The notes beneath the pieces are model-generated. The model did no database searches. It saw only the letters and a program-made list of their open reading frames with translations, and was not told where the DNA came from. From Microcyclospora pomicola (Eukaryota > Ascomycota > Dothideomycetes > Capnodiales): a stretch of 64,000 bases of DNA. The position numbers and the translations under genes were made by a program. The DNA lies in NCBI GenBank assembly GCA_002786065.1, contig NHNY01000016.1:1-64000 (forward strand), written 5' to 3'. Every line of letters starts with the position of its first letter. The first letter of the stretch is position 1. This document shows, piece by piece, positions 10,820-22,119 of this stretch.

Positions 10820-11654
10820 TTAGTAGAAGTTGAAGCCTCCGGAACTGGAGATACACTGTCCACTTATCCAACTGCTCCTTGGTTCTGCGAGGAACGACAC
10901 GATCGCGGCAATCTCTTCCGGCCTACCTGCTCGTTGTTCAACCACGGTAGCCTTTAGTTGCGGCTCAACGATCTTGGGATCAACCTGATCGAGCATTTCG
11001 CTCTTGACAGGCCCGGGATTGACGGCATTGACTGTGGTACCGTCTTTGCCTAGTTCTGATGCCCAGTTGCGAGTGAAACCTTCCAAGGCCGCTTTGCTTG
11101 CGCAATAGACACCTGTACCTGCATAGCCTTGTCTGGCACCTACGCTAGATATGTTGATAATCCTGCCAGGCTTTCGGAGGTGCGGTAGGACTGCCTGAAG
11201 CATGAACAGGGGCGCGCGAACGTTGGTGTGGAACACCTCGTCGAAGTGCTCCGCTGAGATATCCCCAACGAACTTGTCCGAGATGATAGCTGCGTTGTTG
11301 ACCAGAATATCGATATGGTTTCCGAAGGCTACCAAAGTCGCATCAACGATCTTTTGGGGGGCTGCGGAGTCCTTCAAATCGCACTGCATATGGATTGCCG
11401 AGCTGTTGGCCTCAGTCTTGATGCGCTGGACAAGAGCATCGGCCGACTGTTTGGACCGGCCACTGGAGTATGTGATAACGACTTTGGCTCCTCGAGAAGC
11501 AAGATCAAAGGCAATTGCTTCTCCGATACCGCGAGAGGACCCGGTCACAATGGCACTGAATCTTGTTAATCCAAAGATCAAGGTAGATCATGGAGACATT
11601 GCCTTACACTTTGCCTTCGAGTGTGCGTGCATAGTGGTTGGACGACATTTCCAT
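10820..11654 (-). CDS. Short-chain dehydrogenase/reductase (SDR)
   Basis: Two exons, 11608-11654 and 10820-11555, with a 52-nt intron (donor GTAAGG, acceptor ATTCAG), give 260 residues. Splicing is needed to build the expected N-terminus: exon 1 supplies LEGK and exon 2 supplies VAIVTG. The cofactor motif TGSSRGIG is at about residues 20-27 and favours NADP(H). The NNAA structural motif, an active-site Ser in the ISSVG strand and the YCASK catalytic Tyr/Lys follow. The C-terminus, ending in a SGQxxSSSGGF-like segment, is typical of classical SDRs related to fungal 3-oxoacyl and polyhydroxynaphthalene reductases. The substrate cannot be deduced. No biosynthetic cluster genes lie beside it, so a stand-alone role is likely. 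An alternative start two codons downstream, at 11648, is possible. Confidence 0.88.
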
Positions 11655-13059
11655 TGGCGTATATGGTGTAGTCTATTACGAGGAAGGTTGAACTGCATCA
11701 GTGAAAAGAATACAACATAGGAATAAGGTAGGTACCTTATGTGAGTGTCAGGCGTGGCCAGGGCCAAAAGGGTATTGAATTCGGACACGAAAACGTCATT
11801 GCAGCGATAACTCTACATGAAGCACTGGTACGCAAACAACACAATCACATGTTTTTAACATGCCCGACTTGCTTTACGCACTATAAAGTATTGTTCTTGA
11901 TTGGCCTTGCTTGCGAGTCCGTTGTGTGAGCTCCATCAGAGCAATGTAGTGAAGCTTCTGGGGCGTGACGGTTGATGCGAATCGAGGTACAAGGAACAAG
12001 TCTCAAGCTGCTAGCAGGAGTATGGAATTTTCGAATGAACGTGGAGCAGAATGTCGAAGAGGCAGTACCGTGGTTTCCAGCTGAAATGGCCCCTCGCTGC
12101 TGATCTCCTCTGCGAACTCTTATACATAGGCCCTCACGCTTACTGATTTCGAAATTCAAGTGCTGCCCGGGATAGAACCGGACCTAGTCAGACTTTCGAA
12201 AGTTTCGGTAGGATCTATCCCAGCCGGCTCCTAGAGTATCAAGAGGGTTCACCCTACCTTGAACAACACCCTGACTTCGTGCTGGGGAGAGGGCCAATCG
12301 GGCAAGAAACCACCGTACATACGTGTAGGAGGGCCAAAGATGCCAAGATCAGGTACGCATAGTGGCAATTATTACCTGGATGAGGTACTTTGCTACTGTG
12401 TAGCCGCGAAGTTACCTTACTGTAGCTCTTGGTTCGGCGGACTGTCCTGAATTCCAATGGTGTTCGGCCGAAACGGTCTACTCCCTACGAGACTTCTCTA
12501 CAGATTCTTCTGCTGCACGACCACTGACTGCATCCACTAAGTGGTGCTCGAGATGCGTACGGTAGTCAGACACCGGCACAAGTCTGAATGGATCTATCCT
12601 ACATAGCTCCTAGAACTGAGGGCGCCTAGCTACTCACCGACAAAGCGTTCGGACCTTACGTTCGGGGTTGTGCCGCTACGGCACGACACCACGTGTACTC
12701 AAGAAGAGTACCTCCCAGACTTCAATATCTGAGATCTTCCCCTAGGAGTGTTTCCAGCTGATCAGTCGCGCAGCGTCTCGGTCTGGCTCTAGACGAGCTT
12801 GACCTCAAGTAATCAGGATTTCGATACATCCACTCAAGTGCTACTAGGTGATGAACTGCAGCGTGTGAAAAGTACTGTGCATTCAAGGATCTAGTCGACC
12901 CGACAGAGGAATGAAGTCGAGTGCCTCTCTTGCCTTCGTTCAGATTTTTGATGCTTTTCGCCTGCACATGCCTAATAGGTCACACCTATATTTCGCCAAT
13001 TGCAACGCTGACCGACCACAGAAAACATAAATCTTTTGTTCTTTGCTTTACACCTCAAT
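11655..13059. other. Gene-free 1.4 kb with an imperfect direct repeat
   Basis: No convincing gene is seen. The left end is the dehydrogenase promoter. Two related segments, 12185-12235 and 12563-12614, share TAGTCAGAC, GGATCTATCC and GCTCCTAGA in the same order and with nearly the same spacing, 378 bp apart. This looks like debris of an old repeat or transposon. A short minus-strand open frame at 12722-12967 has no recognised motif. Confidence 0.5.
12185..12614. repeat. Imperfect direct repeat pair, 378 bp apart
   Basis: Copy A is 12185-12235 and copy B is 12563-12614. Each contains TAGTCAGAC, then 17 or 18 bases, then GGATCTATCC, then 6 bases, then GCTCCTAGA. The intervening bases differ, so the duplication is old. 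The parent element is unknown. Confidence 0.6.
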
Positions 13060-14234
13060 TCATGCAGCCGTGGCTCTGTCTCCCTTCAAGAACTCATCAA
13101 ACCATTGCACGTGCTGCAGGAATGCCGCCTCCTTAGCATATTTGACGACCTTGTTGCTAATGTCTCCACGGACAGCAAATCCGTGCGTGACACCGGAGTA
13201 CAAATTGATCTGATACGGAATGGACATCTCTTTAAGAATGTCCTCGGTTTCCCGCCGCTTTGCCGCTGGGAAAATCTCGTCGCTTTCTTGTAAGGTGTCA
13301 GAGAGCGAGCTCACAAAACAGGGACAAAGAATCTCACCAGCAGCAGCAATTGTAAGTGGAGCCGTCATCGCCTTCAACTCATCTACCTCGATGAATGAGG
13401 GATGCGCCATAGCTCCAACGGAGAGTCCTTTACCCTGGGCGGAGAAGCGAGCGACGTATTTGGCTCCGAAACAGTATCCAACAGCTCCGATCTTCTTTAC
13501 TCCCATGTTGCTTTTCATCTCCTTGATGATAGTCTCGACGATTGGATCGACTTGCTTGGGCGTATGGCCGTTGCTAGGGCCACTAGTAGTGAGCCATTTC
13601 ATGATGTCAAACCCAGCAGGGCGGTTGAGTGGAATAGGGTCGCCTTCAAACAGATCCGGCATAACCACAAAGTAACCATTGGCAGCAAAATGGTCCGCGA
13701 TGCTGTCACTACCGTCAGCTGATTTGGAAGTAGAGTGGCCTCGCACTGTGATGTCCTGTCGAAATGGTCCTCCCCGAACATGATTTGTCGGATGTTTTTG
13801 TAGAGTGGCTAATGGCTGTCTCAGGGGTCGTCTGACCTAGGTCATATCAAGCTTTGCCTAGTGTCTGACCGCTGTATACTTCTCACGCAGCAACGAGGCA
13901 TTGAGGTAGACGAAGACACCGTACGGCCCTGTACCAACGAAGTCTCTTCGGGGAATGATCATTTCGACGTGACAGCACTGTACCTGTTGCACTTACAGCT
14001 GAGCATTGATCGCCTCGTGTCCAATGACGTCGGGCAGAATGAGGATGGCCAGCTCAGTCTGTTTGCTTTCCGGGTAAACAATGTAGGTTGAGACTAATTG
14101 AGAGTGTTAGTATGGTTGCGCAATCTTAATCACCCATCAAACATACTGCCGGCAATGTCCTTGACCTCCCCTGTTGCTTGGCCTTCGTGTTTGACGCCGA
14201 TTGTGCAGCATTGGCGGGGCGGACGCGAAGCCAT
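13060..14234 (-). CDS. Dienelactone hydrolase family protein
   Basis: My model has four exons: 14147-14234, 13997-14093, 13338-13702 and 13060-13286, giving 258 residues. Dienelactone hydrolases are alpha/beta-hydrolases with a Cys-Asp-His triad. The nucleophile is in GYCFG. The acidic residue is in the ESDEIFP segment, created by splicing the last intron. The His is in THGFAVRGD. Exon 1 supplies MASRPPRQCC and the cap strand; exons 2 and 3 join LPDVIGHEAINAQL to IADHFAANGY without a gap. Intron 1 (53 nt) has a perfect TACTAAC branch site. Intron 2 is unusually long at 294 nt. Intron 3 (13287-13337, 51 nt) is stop-free and frame-preserving, so a naive ORF would keep 17 extra residues. Substrate unknown; yeast AIM2-like proteins are the closest relatives I recall. 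Confidence 0.85.
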
Positions 14235-14682
14235 CTTGGAAGTGATAAGTAGTTAGCTAGCAATGGGCGTAACTCAAGAGTCTCTGAATATTGAGTATGT
14301 ATCTCGGGCAGCAAAGAGAACAACTTCCTGTGACAGGAGCATGAGGTAGAATCGATATGCATGTGCATATACATGTATCTGTCAGTCAGCACGTAGCGAC
14401 CCCACCCTTAGTGCTAAGGTAGAGTACATGTAGAGCTATTCTAGAATGGTGGGGCAGATAATGACGGATGCTGAACAACGTCAACTTCCGATTGCCAACA
14501 CATTCCAGGTACAATCCGTGTTACCACCTTATTAGCTTTGGTACCTGGTCCTGAGACCCGAATGTAATCTCGCTATCTACATCTCCAGATGGTGCTGCTC
14601 AAGTCAGATCCAAACTCTTCTGACTACCTCTTCGCCTCCATCTCAAACATTGCATCCCTCGCCACCAACGACCACCAGCATT
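14235..14682. promoter_or_regulatory. Divergent promoter between hydrolase and UBP14, two TACATGTA palindromes
   Basis: This 448-bp spacer lies between two divergent start codons. It contains TACATGTA at 14370-14377 and again at 14425-14432, part of the palindrome family seen across the window's intergenic DNA. The segment just before the UBP14 start is C/T-rich. No gene is apparent. Confidence 0.55.
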
Positions 14683-17070
14683 ATGGCGAACGCCTGCACC
14701 CATATCAATGAAGCTATCCTGCACCCACCTCGTCCATCTCAGTCGGTCTATCGCGAAGACTGTACCATCTGCTTCGACAGTATTGACGATCCTGATGGGC
14801 TTGACGTTTGCCTGCACTGCTTCAATGGTGGGTGCGCCGGAGAGAGGATCCACAGTAGGCAACACGCCCAGCAAGCTCGACATCCGCTTGCAGTGAATAT
14901 CAGGCGGACCCGGAAACGGAAGCAACGAGACGAAGGAGAACCACCCGAGAAGATCAGCAAGCTTGCCATCAAAGCCGAGACCGACGAGGAGCGTTACGAT
15001 GTCCAGACGGATGTACACTGTTTCGAGTGCGGTGTCTCTGGCATCGAAGAGCTAGGAAGCGTTGTGGATGGCGTGATGAAAGCAAACACTTTTGCAAAGG
15101 AGGCGGAGGTCAAGGCGTGGGAAGTGGAAGTGACGGCCTGCGAGCATACGTTGTGCTTGGAGCAGGCCACCGCTAGACAGATACCGTCTGGGGCATTAGG
15201 CCAATGTTCGGAGTGTGACTTGAAGGAGAATTTGTGGCTATGCCTGCAGTGCGGTAACTTGGGCTGTGGACGTCAGCAAGCAGGCGGCTTACCAGGAAAC
15301 TCTCACGCCAAAGCACATGGAGCAGCGACAAGTCATCCTATAGCGGTGAAGCTCGGCTCACTGACAGCAGACGGCAACGCAGATATTTACTGTTATGCAT
15401 GCGATGAAGAAAGAGTTGATCCAGACCTAGTGGCCCATTTGGCGAACTGGGGAATCGACATTGCTGGCCGCATCAAGACAGAAAAGAGCTTGACTGAGAT
15501 GCAGATTGATCAAAACATGAGCTGGGACTTCAGCATGACGAACGAAGAAGGGCAAGCCATACGGCCTCTGTTTGGTGCTGGGTTCACAGGACTGAAAAAC
15601 CTGGGGAACAGCTGCTATCTAGCATCAGTACTGCAGAGCTTGTTCTCTATGCCGGAGTTTCAAGCAAGATACTATCGTCCTGATGAGCCAGTACCTGCAG
15701 TCGGTACTCCGGCAGAGGATCTAGAAATCCAACTTCGCAAGCTTGCGGATGGACTTTTGTCAGGCCGCTACAGCAAGCCAGATGGCGACCTGTATACCAC
15801 GTCTGAAAATGCAACTGAGCAGCCTCATCAGAAAGGCCTCGCACCAGCAATGCTCAAGCACTTGATCGGTCGAGGACATGCGGAGTTCAGCACTATGCGC
15901 CAACAGGACTCTTTTGAATTGTTGCTACATCTCCTAAAACTCATTAGTCGGTCGCAATCTTCTGCACAAGGTCAGTACAAGGACGTCACAGATCCTGTCT
16001 CATCGTTCAGGTTTTACATGGAACAGAAGCTCCAATGTCTGGCATGCAAGAAAGTCAGGTATAGAACCGATGAGATGGAAAATTTGTCTGTGGCTATTCC
16101 CATCGAACGCGTCGCCAACTCGGATGCAGCCATGACCAATGGCGAAGAGAGCGAAAGACGAAAAGAAGAGTTCAAGCCGGTCACCCTCAAGCGGTGTCTG
16201 GACGATTACACAGCTCCGGAAGTCGTGGAACTGAAGTGTTCAGCATGTGGTAGCGACGCGTTCGTCAAAAGGTCACTTTTCAAGACCTTTCCCGCTATAT
16301 TGGCCGTGAACGCACGTCGGTTTGAGATTGTGAACTGGGTACCAACAAAACAGGACGTGCCTGTGATAGTCGAAGATGGAACGATCGACTTCGAAGCCTA
16401 TCGCAGCCTAGGAAAGCAAGCCGGGGAAGACGAGCTGCCAGACGAGCAGGACGCGTCCTCTACAGCCACACAAAATACATTCGTCGCAAATGGACCCGCA
16501 CTGGAATCTCTCATGGGTATGGGTTTCCCTCAGGTGCGCTGCGAGAAGGCCCTGCATGCAACAGGAAATGTAGACGCTGAAGCCGCTGCTGGCTGGTTGT
16601 TCGAACACATGGAAGACCCGGACATCGACGCTCCCCTGGATCTTGGTAGCGTGACAGTGTCGAATGGCGTTGATCCCGAAAAGATTGAGGGACTGGGGAA
16701 TATGGGCTTCACCGCTCCACAAGCTCGCCAAGCTCTAAGAGAGACCGGCGGTGATATGGAACGTGCCGTCGACTGGTTGTTCAGTCATCCAGACGCCCAG
16801 GGCGAATATGATGAACCGTTGGCCTCTGGCGCGGATGTTCTGCCACCAGTCGAGGACAAGAAACCCGCAAACTTCAAACTCAACAGCATAGTCTGCCACA
16901 AAGGCACATCGATTCATGCCGGACATTACGTGGCATTCGTCAGGAAGCAGTTGCCTAAGCATGGCGAAGGGTGGGTACTGTACAACGATGAAAGAGTAGC
17001 GATGGGGGCGGACATTGAGGAAATGAAAAAGTTCGCCTATATCTACTTCTTCAGGCGGGAAATGGCATAA
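14683..17070 (+). CDS. UBP14: Ubiquitin carboxyl-terminal hydrolase, USP5/UBP14 type
   Basis: An intronless gene of 795 residues. UBP14/USP5 disassembles free polyubiquitin chains and so feeds the ubiquitin pool for proteasomal degradation. Domains in order: a variant N-terminal Cys-rich finger (CTICF to CLHC); a ZnF-UBP domain with the CSEC, CLQCG and CYAC zinc ligands, which binds the free ubiquitin tail; and the USP catalytic domain. Its Cys box is GLKNLGNSCYLAS, with nucleophile Cys311, and its His box is HAGHYVAF, with His748. Two UBA domains are inserted before the His box (MGFPQVRCEKALHATG and MGFTAPQARQALRETG). This order is diagnostic for USP5/13/UBP14. The true start is the ATG at 14683; the open frame extends 33 bp upstream only through a TTG. 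It is convergent with the UGGT gene, with 37 bp between stop codons. Confidence 0.94.
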   Translation: MANACTHINEAILHPPRPSQSVYREDCTICFDSIDDPDGLDVCLHCFNGGCAGERIHSRQHAQQARHPLAVNIRRTRKRKQRDEGEPPEKISKLAIKAETDEERYDVQTDVHCFECGVSGIEELGSVVDGVMKANTFAKEAEVKAWEVEVTACEHTLCLEQATARQIPSGALGQCSECDLKENLWLCLQCGNLGCGRQQAGGLPGNSHAKAHGAATSHPIAVKLGSLTADGNADIYCYACDEERVDPDLVAHLANWGIDIAGRIKTEKSLTEMQIDQNMSWDFSMTNEEGQAIRPLFGAGFTGLKNLGNSCYLASVLQSLFSMPEFQARYYRPDEPVPAVGTPAEDLEIQLRKLADGLLSGRYSKPDGDLYTTSENATEQPHQKGLAPAMLKHLIGRGHAEFSTMRQQDSFELLLHLLKLISRSQSSAQGQYKDVTDPVSSFRFYMEQKLQCLACKKVRYRTDEMENLSVAIPIERVANSDAAMTNGEESERRKEEFKPVTLKRCLDDYTAPEVVELKCSACGSDAFVKRSLFKTFPAILAVNARRFEIVNWVPTKQDVPVIVEDGTIDFEAYRSLGKQAGEDELPDEQDASSTATQNTFVANGPALESLMGMGFPQVRCEKALHATGNVDAEAAAGWLFEHMEDPDIDAPLDLGSVTVSNGVDPEKIEGLGNMGFTAPQARQALRETGGDMERAVDWLFSHPDAQGEYDEPLASGADVLPPVEDKKPANFKLNSIVCHKGTSIHAGHYVAFVRKQLPKHGEGWVLYNDERVAMGADIEEMKKFAYIYFFRREMA

Positions 17071-17107
17071 GTAAACAGTGTCAACTAGTTCAGGCCACTA
17101 CATGGGT

Positions 17108-20100
17108 CTACAACTCATCCCTGACATGTCCCTCTTTCTTCTCTTTCTCTGCGTCCTCTCGCTGTAGCTTCTCCTGGATACTCTCTTCTGCTTCACCCTG
17201 TGCTCCAGCATCTGCCGCGTTTCCAGCGATCGGTGTTCCTTGGTCAGCACTCATCTTGTATCTCTTCGCGACCGCCGCAATTTCATCATCGTATACTGTC
17301 CACTCTGGGACTTGCCGACGTGCTCGATCTAATTTGGGCTCTTTGGTCTGCGGATTGTTGCATAGGTCGATAGTCTTGGCATCTTTGAGCGCCTCATCCG
17401 AACACCAAGTCTCGCACCAGAGCCACTCTTGTGGTAGACTGTGTATTGGGAGGACCATTTGCATATGGTTCGGCAGGTCCTGGTCGAGGTTGCTCAGACT
17501 TGCAGGATCTGCGGACAGTTGATGGTACTGCTGTCGAAGACGATCTCCCGCGGCGATCTGGCGGAACTTTTTCAAGTCAACCACATACAGCGCAGAGATA
17601 TGATATGGTAGATCACGGAGGAAATTCTTCCAATATCCCTGCTTCCAGAATCTGAATCCCTCCATTTCAGTCCGAGAATCACACATTGGAGTGAAGCCGT
17701 AAGGAGCGCCTTGCAGGTCATGTTCAACCAATTCATACATGTCCGTTCGCACGATCTGGTCAGCGTCCACGAATATGACCTTGTCAAGATCCAACGGGAA
17801 GAGCACGTCCAAGAACAGAATTTTGTAACCCCAAATCTCGCGCTGCTTCTCCTTCTGCGCTCGGAGCCAGTGCGGCCATTTGTAGGTCACCATCTCGTAC
17901 TTGAAGCCATATTCTTCAGCCATGATAGGCAGGAAATCTTTGAACGATGGTGAAAGGAATTGCTCAATGAACCAGAACTTGACCGTATGCTTGGTGTGTT
18001 TCATGACTGAGAGCATCATGATGTTGAGCATACGTTCGTAAAGGTGACCAGACGCAACTGAGAAGATATTGATTTCCGCATGTTGGTCTGAAACGACTGT
18101 CTTGCCGCCCAGGCTGGAGAAAATACCGGATCCGAACTTCGCGGCTTGATTGATCAGTCTGCTTGCTTCGGAGTTGTGAAGACCAGCCTGAGCCAAGAGT
18201 CTATCAGCACCATCTGCAAAGCTCTCCAGACCGGACTTCGATGCTTCCAAGACGTCTTCATCCTCCATGCCTGCTTTACGAGACAAACGAGGATACAGCG
18301 TGACACCACGGAAACTCATCAACGTGACATCATTCGCAGTGTCACCCGCGGGTGCACTGTAGCCCGAGCCGACACTATCAATGCTGAAGATCTCTTCACT
18401 TCGGCCACTCTGCAGTGTCAATTCATACACACCAGGATTGGCTTTGAATTGGAAGTATCCTAAATTAGCCATGATGATGGTATCGGCAACGTGAGAGTCG
18501 ACTTGTGTTCCCAGAACGAGTTGTGCTCCTCGAGGCGGGGGGCCTAGAGTGATGTCGCGCGAGTGACCTTCGATCAGGATGTGCTCGAGTTCGTAGACAG
18601 CTTCGATGTCCTGGCCGGTCTTGACTGCGCTGAGTTTGATGTTGTCCAAATCGTGTACACTATCACGAGGCGCAACAAGCCACGAAGGAGGCAAGTCCAT
18701 GCCCATGTTCAGAAGCGCATCAGCTGGTAAACCACTGAACTTTGCACTCAACTCGTCCAGGGCACCATCAGAGGTGAAGGTAGGTTTGGATGCCAAGACG
18801 TGGCGATAGAATCGCTTGACTGGCAACTCCTCGAGTCGTTCCTGGGGATTAAGGAAGATGCAGACATGCACGCCAGCAAGCTCGGACAAAGTACTAATGA
18901 TGGGCAGCCATCGCTGAGCTGTCTCTGAAGCCGGATCGATAGAAGCATAGATCTGTATACTTGCTTCTTCAGCGTCGCCGACTCTGATAGAAGTATGTTC
19001 TGTGGCCCAATTCTTGAAGTCACTCGTGCGCGTTGTGGATGCAGCTTCGAAGATTCCTTCGGGTATGTCATTTACCTGCGACCTAGCGATCAGATTAGAA
19101 ATGCGAGCGAACGCAAACGGTGAAGACGCCTTGTCGCCAATCCCAAGTGTCTCGATGGCAAGTGCTGCAGGTAAGAGTCGATTTTTGCGCTCGCAATTGA
19201 GCAACGAGTCGAAATCCTCGAGCGTAAGTTCGGCGCCAAGTGGAATCGGTCCCACGAGTCGCCCGTTAAGGACCACAGCTTTTGGTCCAGTAGACCTCAC
19301 AATCTCACCGAAGGAGGACCAAGAACTAGAAGAGTCTGCAAGAGCTTCTGGAAACGAGCTGTAGATCTCTTTGATAATATCTCGGCGATGCAATAAACCA
19401 AGTTCGTCAGGATCGACTTTGTCGTTCATGTCTTGAGCCATCCGATTTGCAGCATCCGCGTATTTGTAATATAGTGTTTGCATGAGTTCAGTGGATTGCA
19501 TGCTCTGGCGATCCTGAATCTGGCGTCTCGAGAGGGTGGCATTGTCTTGAAAGTGTACTAGACCCAACTCCACGTTATCGTGCCGCTTCTTGAACAGTAG
19601 AGCTTCCATCAAATGCGAGAACCCTTCGAGGGTATCGAAGTCATCCACAACGGTGAGGTGTACGAGTTCCCGCTCAATTGTATCATCGCTAGATGGCAGA
19701 CTCGGTATATCAGCAATCTGTGGCAAATTTTCAAGGTCCAGATGTTTGACTGCGCTGTCAACCTCCGGGAAAATGAGGGTGTTACGTCTCAAACTCGCTG
19801 TTGCCAAGAAGAGATCAGGCAAGTAGTCGTCGTCTGTGACCTGTCCTCGGTAGACAGCTTCTTGCAATATGCGGATGTCTTGGTTGATTCTCTGACTCAT
19901 GGACTGCAGCCAATCTTCGGTCTTGGCAATCGGCACCCCGTTGATCAGAATTGACGGAGAGGAGGCCATCTGGCCCAGTCGATTCAGATAATACGTTGTC
20001 GCAAGTAAGGAAGTCGACGTCTCCTTGTCGTTCAGAATATCATCGAATGACAATACCGTTCGAGCTTTGCGCAATCGACGGTCCTCTGACACTTTGGCAA

Positions 20101-21780
20101 AGTACTTCTCCTGTGGAGCACCGAATCTGCGGCCAGCGCCGATTATAGAATGCTCCAGATAGCTCAATGCTGCTGCCAATCCATATCGGTCCAGCAGGTA
20201 GCGCACGAGCTTGGCCTGAGCAATGCTATCAGAGGATGTACCAATAGGTACTAGACCAAAGCGAATGGGAACCTTGCGCTTTACATAACCCTGGATCCCG
20301 TCGACAACCAGCTCGACGTCCGTAAAGCTCGCAAAATCAATTGGGATGATCAGGTTATGCAGATTGCGGCGTACTGATGGTAACTGGCCAGGGTATGTGC
20401 GTTGCAGAAGAGCGCGAACACCCGCCGGCCATTCAGCATAACGTTTGTCCTTTTCGATATCATTGAGCCAGATGATGACATCTCCGCCTTCGTTCTCATC
20501 GCGCCAATCGTAACGCTGGGCTTCTTGGCCTGACTGAGATGCAGCAATAGCCTCGTGCGCCAACAGATCCACGGCGACGGTCGCTGACAACCCAAGGTCA
20601 AGCAGGCTTCGAATCATCTTGCGCTCCTTGCGCAAATATTCTAGTAAAGAGTACGCATCAACATCACGCGGCATAATCTGCACACCATTGATCCATAACA
20701 TGTTGTACCCGGATGGAAGTAGAACCTGCCGATTGGCAAGATGTTCATGTACAAAGGCTTCAGAGACATTCGTGTTTGCTATCACAGCAGAATGTTTCGG
20801 AAAGTCTTGAAGTAGTCTTTTCAAGGTGTCGAATGGATTATCGCTGTTCTGGACGAAGCTGGCAGCCTTCAAGCCTAAACCGCGCAGCTCGGAGGCGGAT
20901 AGCGGTCGAAGATCTGACATGTCATCCTCGTTGAGTGTTGTTTCCGCAGTGCTTACAGAGCCTTCCGTCTCCTGCTCTGCCTGGCGGTCATCAATCACGA
21001 TGTAATCAGTGCGTTTAAGCGCCAATTCCACGCCATAGCCGCTAACCGTGAGCGATTGTTTGCTGAAAGTGCTGGGAGACCTGTAACGCACAATCAACGA
21101 GGTCTTACCCTCGCTAGCTGTCTTCTTCAACGTGGTGTAGAATGCTCGAAAAGACTTGGAGGTGATGTCCGCATATACGATGGCCGGCCTCGGGCTTGAC
21201 GCATCGCCCAGCACTCTGTCGAACGGCAAAACACGCAGATCCGTACTCGGCTCCCCAGCGGCTTGTGCGTTACCTTCGCTGAATTCCGGCGAGCAGTATT
21301 TCTGTCCCATGAACGGCACATGAACCCATGTTTCACAGCCCTCCTCTTCTGGTTGCCGAACAGAGGTATTGTAATATTGGAAATGTGACGCAATCCTAGG
21401 TGCCGTTGAGCGGATAGCTAGGGCGAAGTCGAAAGATGCTATGTCTTCGCTCCTGCTAAGGTGTCCTTCATTCTGCAGCAACGCCCTGAAGCTTGTGTAT
21501 AGATCTTGGTCGGTGGTAGCGTCATCAAAGTAGCCGCCGGCGATGCGATCGAGCAGGGGGAAATAGGCGGTTGCGTTTTCTTCCGCGGCTGTTTCTCTGC
21601 AAGCAAGTCAGACGATCAGCTTGTCGATCAACCTTGAGGCCGAACATACAGCAGCTCAACGAGGTATGGTGGTGAGTCAAATGATGTCTGTAGCGCTACA
21701 TTCACGGATGCTGCAGCACAGGCGTCGTGAGCAAGGTTGAGGAGGCCAGCTCCCAGCCATAATCGTGCTTCAGCTCTCAT
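17108..21780 (-). CDS. UDP-glucose:glycoprotein glucosyltransferase (UGGT)
   Basis: Two exons, 21650-21780 and 17108-21596, joined over a 53-nt intron (GTATGT to TTGCAG), give 1539 residues. UGGT is the ER folding sensor that re-glucosylates misfolded N-glycoproteins so they rebind calnexin. Exon 1 encodes a cleavable signal peptide (hydrophobic residues about 6-24) and the conserved mature start ASVNVALQTSF. Four thioredoxin-like domains should fill the first two thirds; I can see the family flow but not each border. The C-terminal GT24 catalytic domain begins near INIFSVASGHLYERM, with a DAD metal-binding motif at 1321-1323. The protein ends in RDEL, an uncommon variant of the fungal HDEL retention signal, after a charged Lys/Glu-rich tail. 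Length matches the family. Confidence 0.94.
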
Positions 21781-22119
21781 CGTGCCGTTCGTGAGCGACA
21801 GGCATACAGTGGACGCAAGTTGTAGGTCATTAGAAGCCAGACCTAGGTGCGCGTGGAGATGTACGTGTCGTCACAGGACGAGTTCAGACAGAAGACGGGA
21901 TATGGCAGACGAATGTATGTGATGAACAATTTCTAGATACACCGACCTGCTCGAGGAGCGCCTTATTCACTTCCCACGATACATTTCAGTGCTTTCGGTT
22001 GCATTTACCTGTCTTGCAATGAACCAGTTCTGGAATACCTCAGTCGCGGCGTGGTGTTGCGAATTATGGCATCCACGGAGGTGCTTGCGGCCACATACAC
22101 TTCGGGCTTAGCGCGGGCT
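21781..22119. other. Spacer: UGGT promoter and CHL1 3' flank
   Basis: 339 bp between the UGGT start and the CHL1 stop, both on the minus strand. It must hold the UGGT promoter. No TATA box, repeat or gene stands out. Confidence 0.4.

Noticed and set aside
12165-12185. GGTTCTATCCC on the minus strand, resembling a tRNA B box
   Set aside because: No matching A box or acceptor stem at the right distance; it belongs to the repeat-bearing gap.
10820-14234. Dehydrogenase plus hydrolase as part of a metabolite cluster
   Set aside because: No synthase, terpene cyclase, P450 or pathway regulator nearby; the neighbours are housekeeping genes.
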